Shown here: positions 5,774 through 6,263 of the stretch, piece after piece
How positions within the stretch are numbered: the first letter of the stretch is position 1
Layout of the letters: each line of letters opens with the position of its first letter
NCBI GenBank assembly: GCA_040905245.1
Contig: JBBDRX010000067.1
Coordinates: 1-6,263, forward strand
Length of the DNA stretch: 6,263 bases
Origin: JBBDRX01 sp040905245
GTDB taxonomy: Bacteria > Bacteroidota > Rhodothermia > Balneolales > Balneolaceae
Reading direction: 5' to 3'
The notes under the pieces: model-generated
Database searches by the model: none
Seen by the model: the letters and a program-made list of their open reading frames with translations, nothing else
Told to the model about the DNA's origin: nothing
Made by a program: the position numbers and the translations under genes

Positions 5774-6262
5774 CTATTTTCCAGTCCAGATTGTGCCGGA
5801 CGGGTTGTCGATCGGAACGCCTACACTGTTGCCGTACTCTGTCCACGATCCATCATAGTTTTTGACTTCGTATCCCAGAATTTGGCTGAGAACAAACCAG
5901 GAATGGCTGGATCGCTCACCAATCCGGCAGTAGGTAATAATCGGTTCGGATCCGTCGACACCTTTCTCGGCATACATCTGACGAAGCTCCTCTTCCGATT
6001 TGAATGTACCGTCTTCCGGATTTACGACTTCGCCCCACGGAATGTTAACGGCGCCCGGAATGTGGCCAGCTCGAATGGCCAGCTCCTGAACACCTTCCGG
6101 TGCTATAACCTGTCCGCTGTACTCTGCATTGGATCGAATGTCCACAAGCGTTCCGGGCTGTTCGCCTTCGACAACGCTTAATACATCCGAGAGTCTGGCT
6201 CGCAGATGGTCATTCGTCGTGGTTACAGTGTAGTTCGATGCACGAAAGTTACTGGATCGGCT
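5774..6262 (-). CDS. Thiosulfate sulfurtransferase (rhodanese), C-terminal domain, 5' end off the window
   Basis: The frame is open to the window edge; 162 residues are visible, so the GTG at 6145 is an internal Val codon (TLVDIRS) and not the start. A complete rhodanese domain is seen: VDIRSNAEYSG, AGHIPGAVNIPW, then the active-site loop CRIGERSSHSWFVL with the sulfur-accepting Cys at 5927-5929, and NYDGSWTEYGNSVGVPID. The CRIGER loop and the NYDGSWTEYG ending match, from memory, two-domain thiosulfate sulfurtransferases of the mycobacterial CysA2 type, so an inactive N-terminal rhodanese domain is expected upstream. The enzyme moves sulfane sulfur from thiosulfate, through a Cys persulfide, to acceptors such as cyanide or thiols. 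The gene ends in tandem stops TAG TAA, and the YeeE-type transporter starts 23 bases later, a likely co-transcribed sulfur unit. Whether the protein is exported cannot be judged without its N-terminus. Confidence 0.88.
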   Translation of the reverse strand, partial: SRSSNFRASNYTVTTTNDHLRARLSDVLSVVEGEQPGTLVDIRSNAEYSGQVIAPEGVQELAIRAGHIPGAVNIPWGEVVNPEDGTFKSEEELRQMYAEKGVDGSEPIITYCRIGERSSHSWFVLSQILGYEVKNYDGSWTEYGNSVGVPIDNPSGTIWTGK

Positions 6263-6263
6263 G

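Overview
The window looks like a piece of a bacterial chromosome of about 50% GC. A phylum-level guess is the Bacteroidota/Balneolota/Rhodothermota group. The guess rests on a Bacteroidota-type -7 element (TAnnTTTG) upstream of the central operon, on weak Shine-Dalgarno sequences before several genes, and on the gene mix. It is an inference, not proof. No RNA genes, insertion sequences or CRISPR arrays are visible.

Layout. (1) 2-1063 (+): the 3' part of a transglutaminase-like protease/amidase-fold gene whose 5' end lies outside the window, with its catalytic Cys-His-Asp intact. (2) 1064-1376: a 313-base non-coding gap that holds a candidate promoter. (3) 1377-3930 (+): a tight three-gene operon made of a small antibiotic-biosynthesis-monooxygenase (ABM) fold protein, a cobalamin-binding protein with the W-x9-E-H signature of CarH-type B12 photoreceptors, and a soluble histidine kinase. 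The last two genes overlap by ATGA. (4) 3917-4561 (+): an open frame that encodes only the C-terminal part of a YdjM/DUF457-type membrane metal-dependent hydrolase. Its N-terminal part is missing, and it begins inside the kinase gene. (5) 4578-6262 (-), convergent with the above: a two-gene sulfur unit, transcribed as the C-terminal rhodanese domain of a thiosulfate sulfurtransferase (5' end off the window) followed by a YeeE/YedE (TsuA-type) thiosulfate transporter. A terminator-like hairpin with a U-tract lies inside the first codons of the transporter.

How the genes may work together. The central operon reads as a signalling cassette. The cobalamin protein would sense light or B12 status, and the co-translated cytosolic kinase would relay the signal. 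No DNA-binding domain is attached to the B12 module, and no response regulator is encoded in the window, so the output is unknown. The ABM protein could act on a tetrapyrrole or another small molecule, or be a binding partner. The minus-strand pair fits uptake of thiosulfate and transfer of its sulfane sulfur. The most notable observations are the photoreceptor-like B12 protein paired with a kinase, the loss of the His that forms the bis-His light adduct in Thermus CarH, the beheaded hydrolase next to the cassette, and the intragenic attenuator-like hairpin in the transporter gene.
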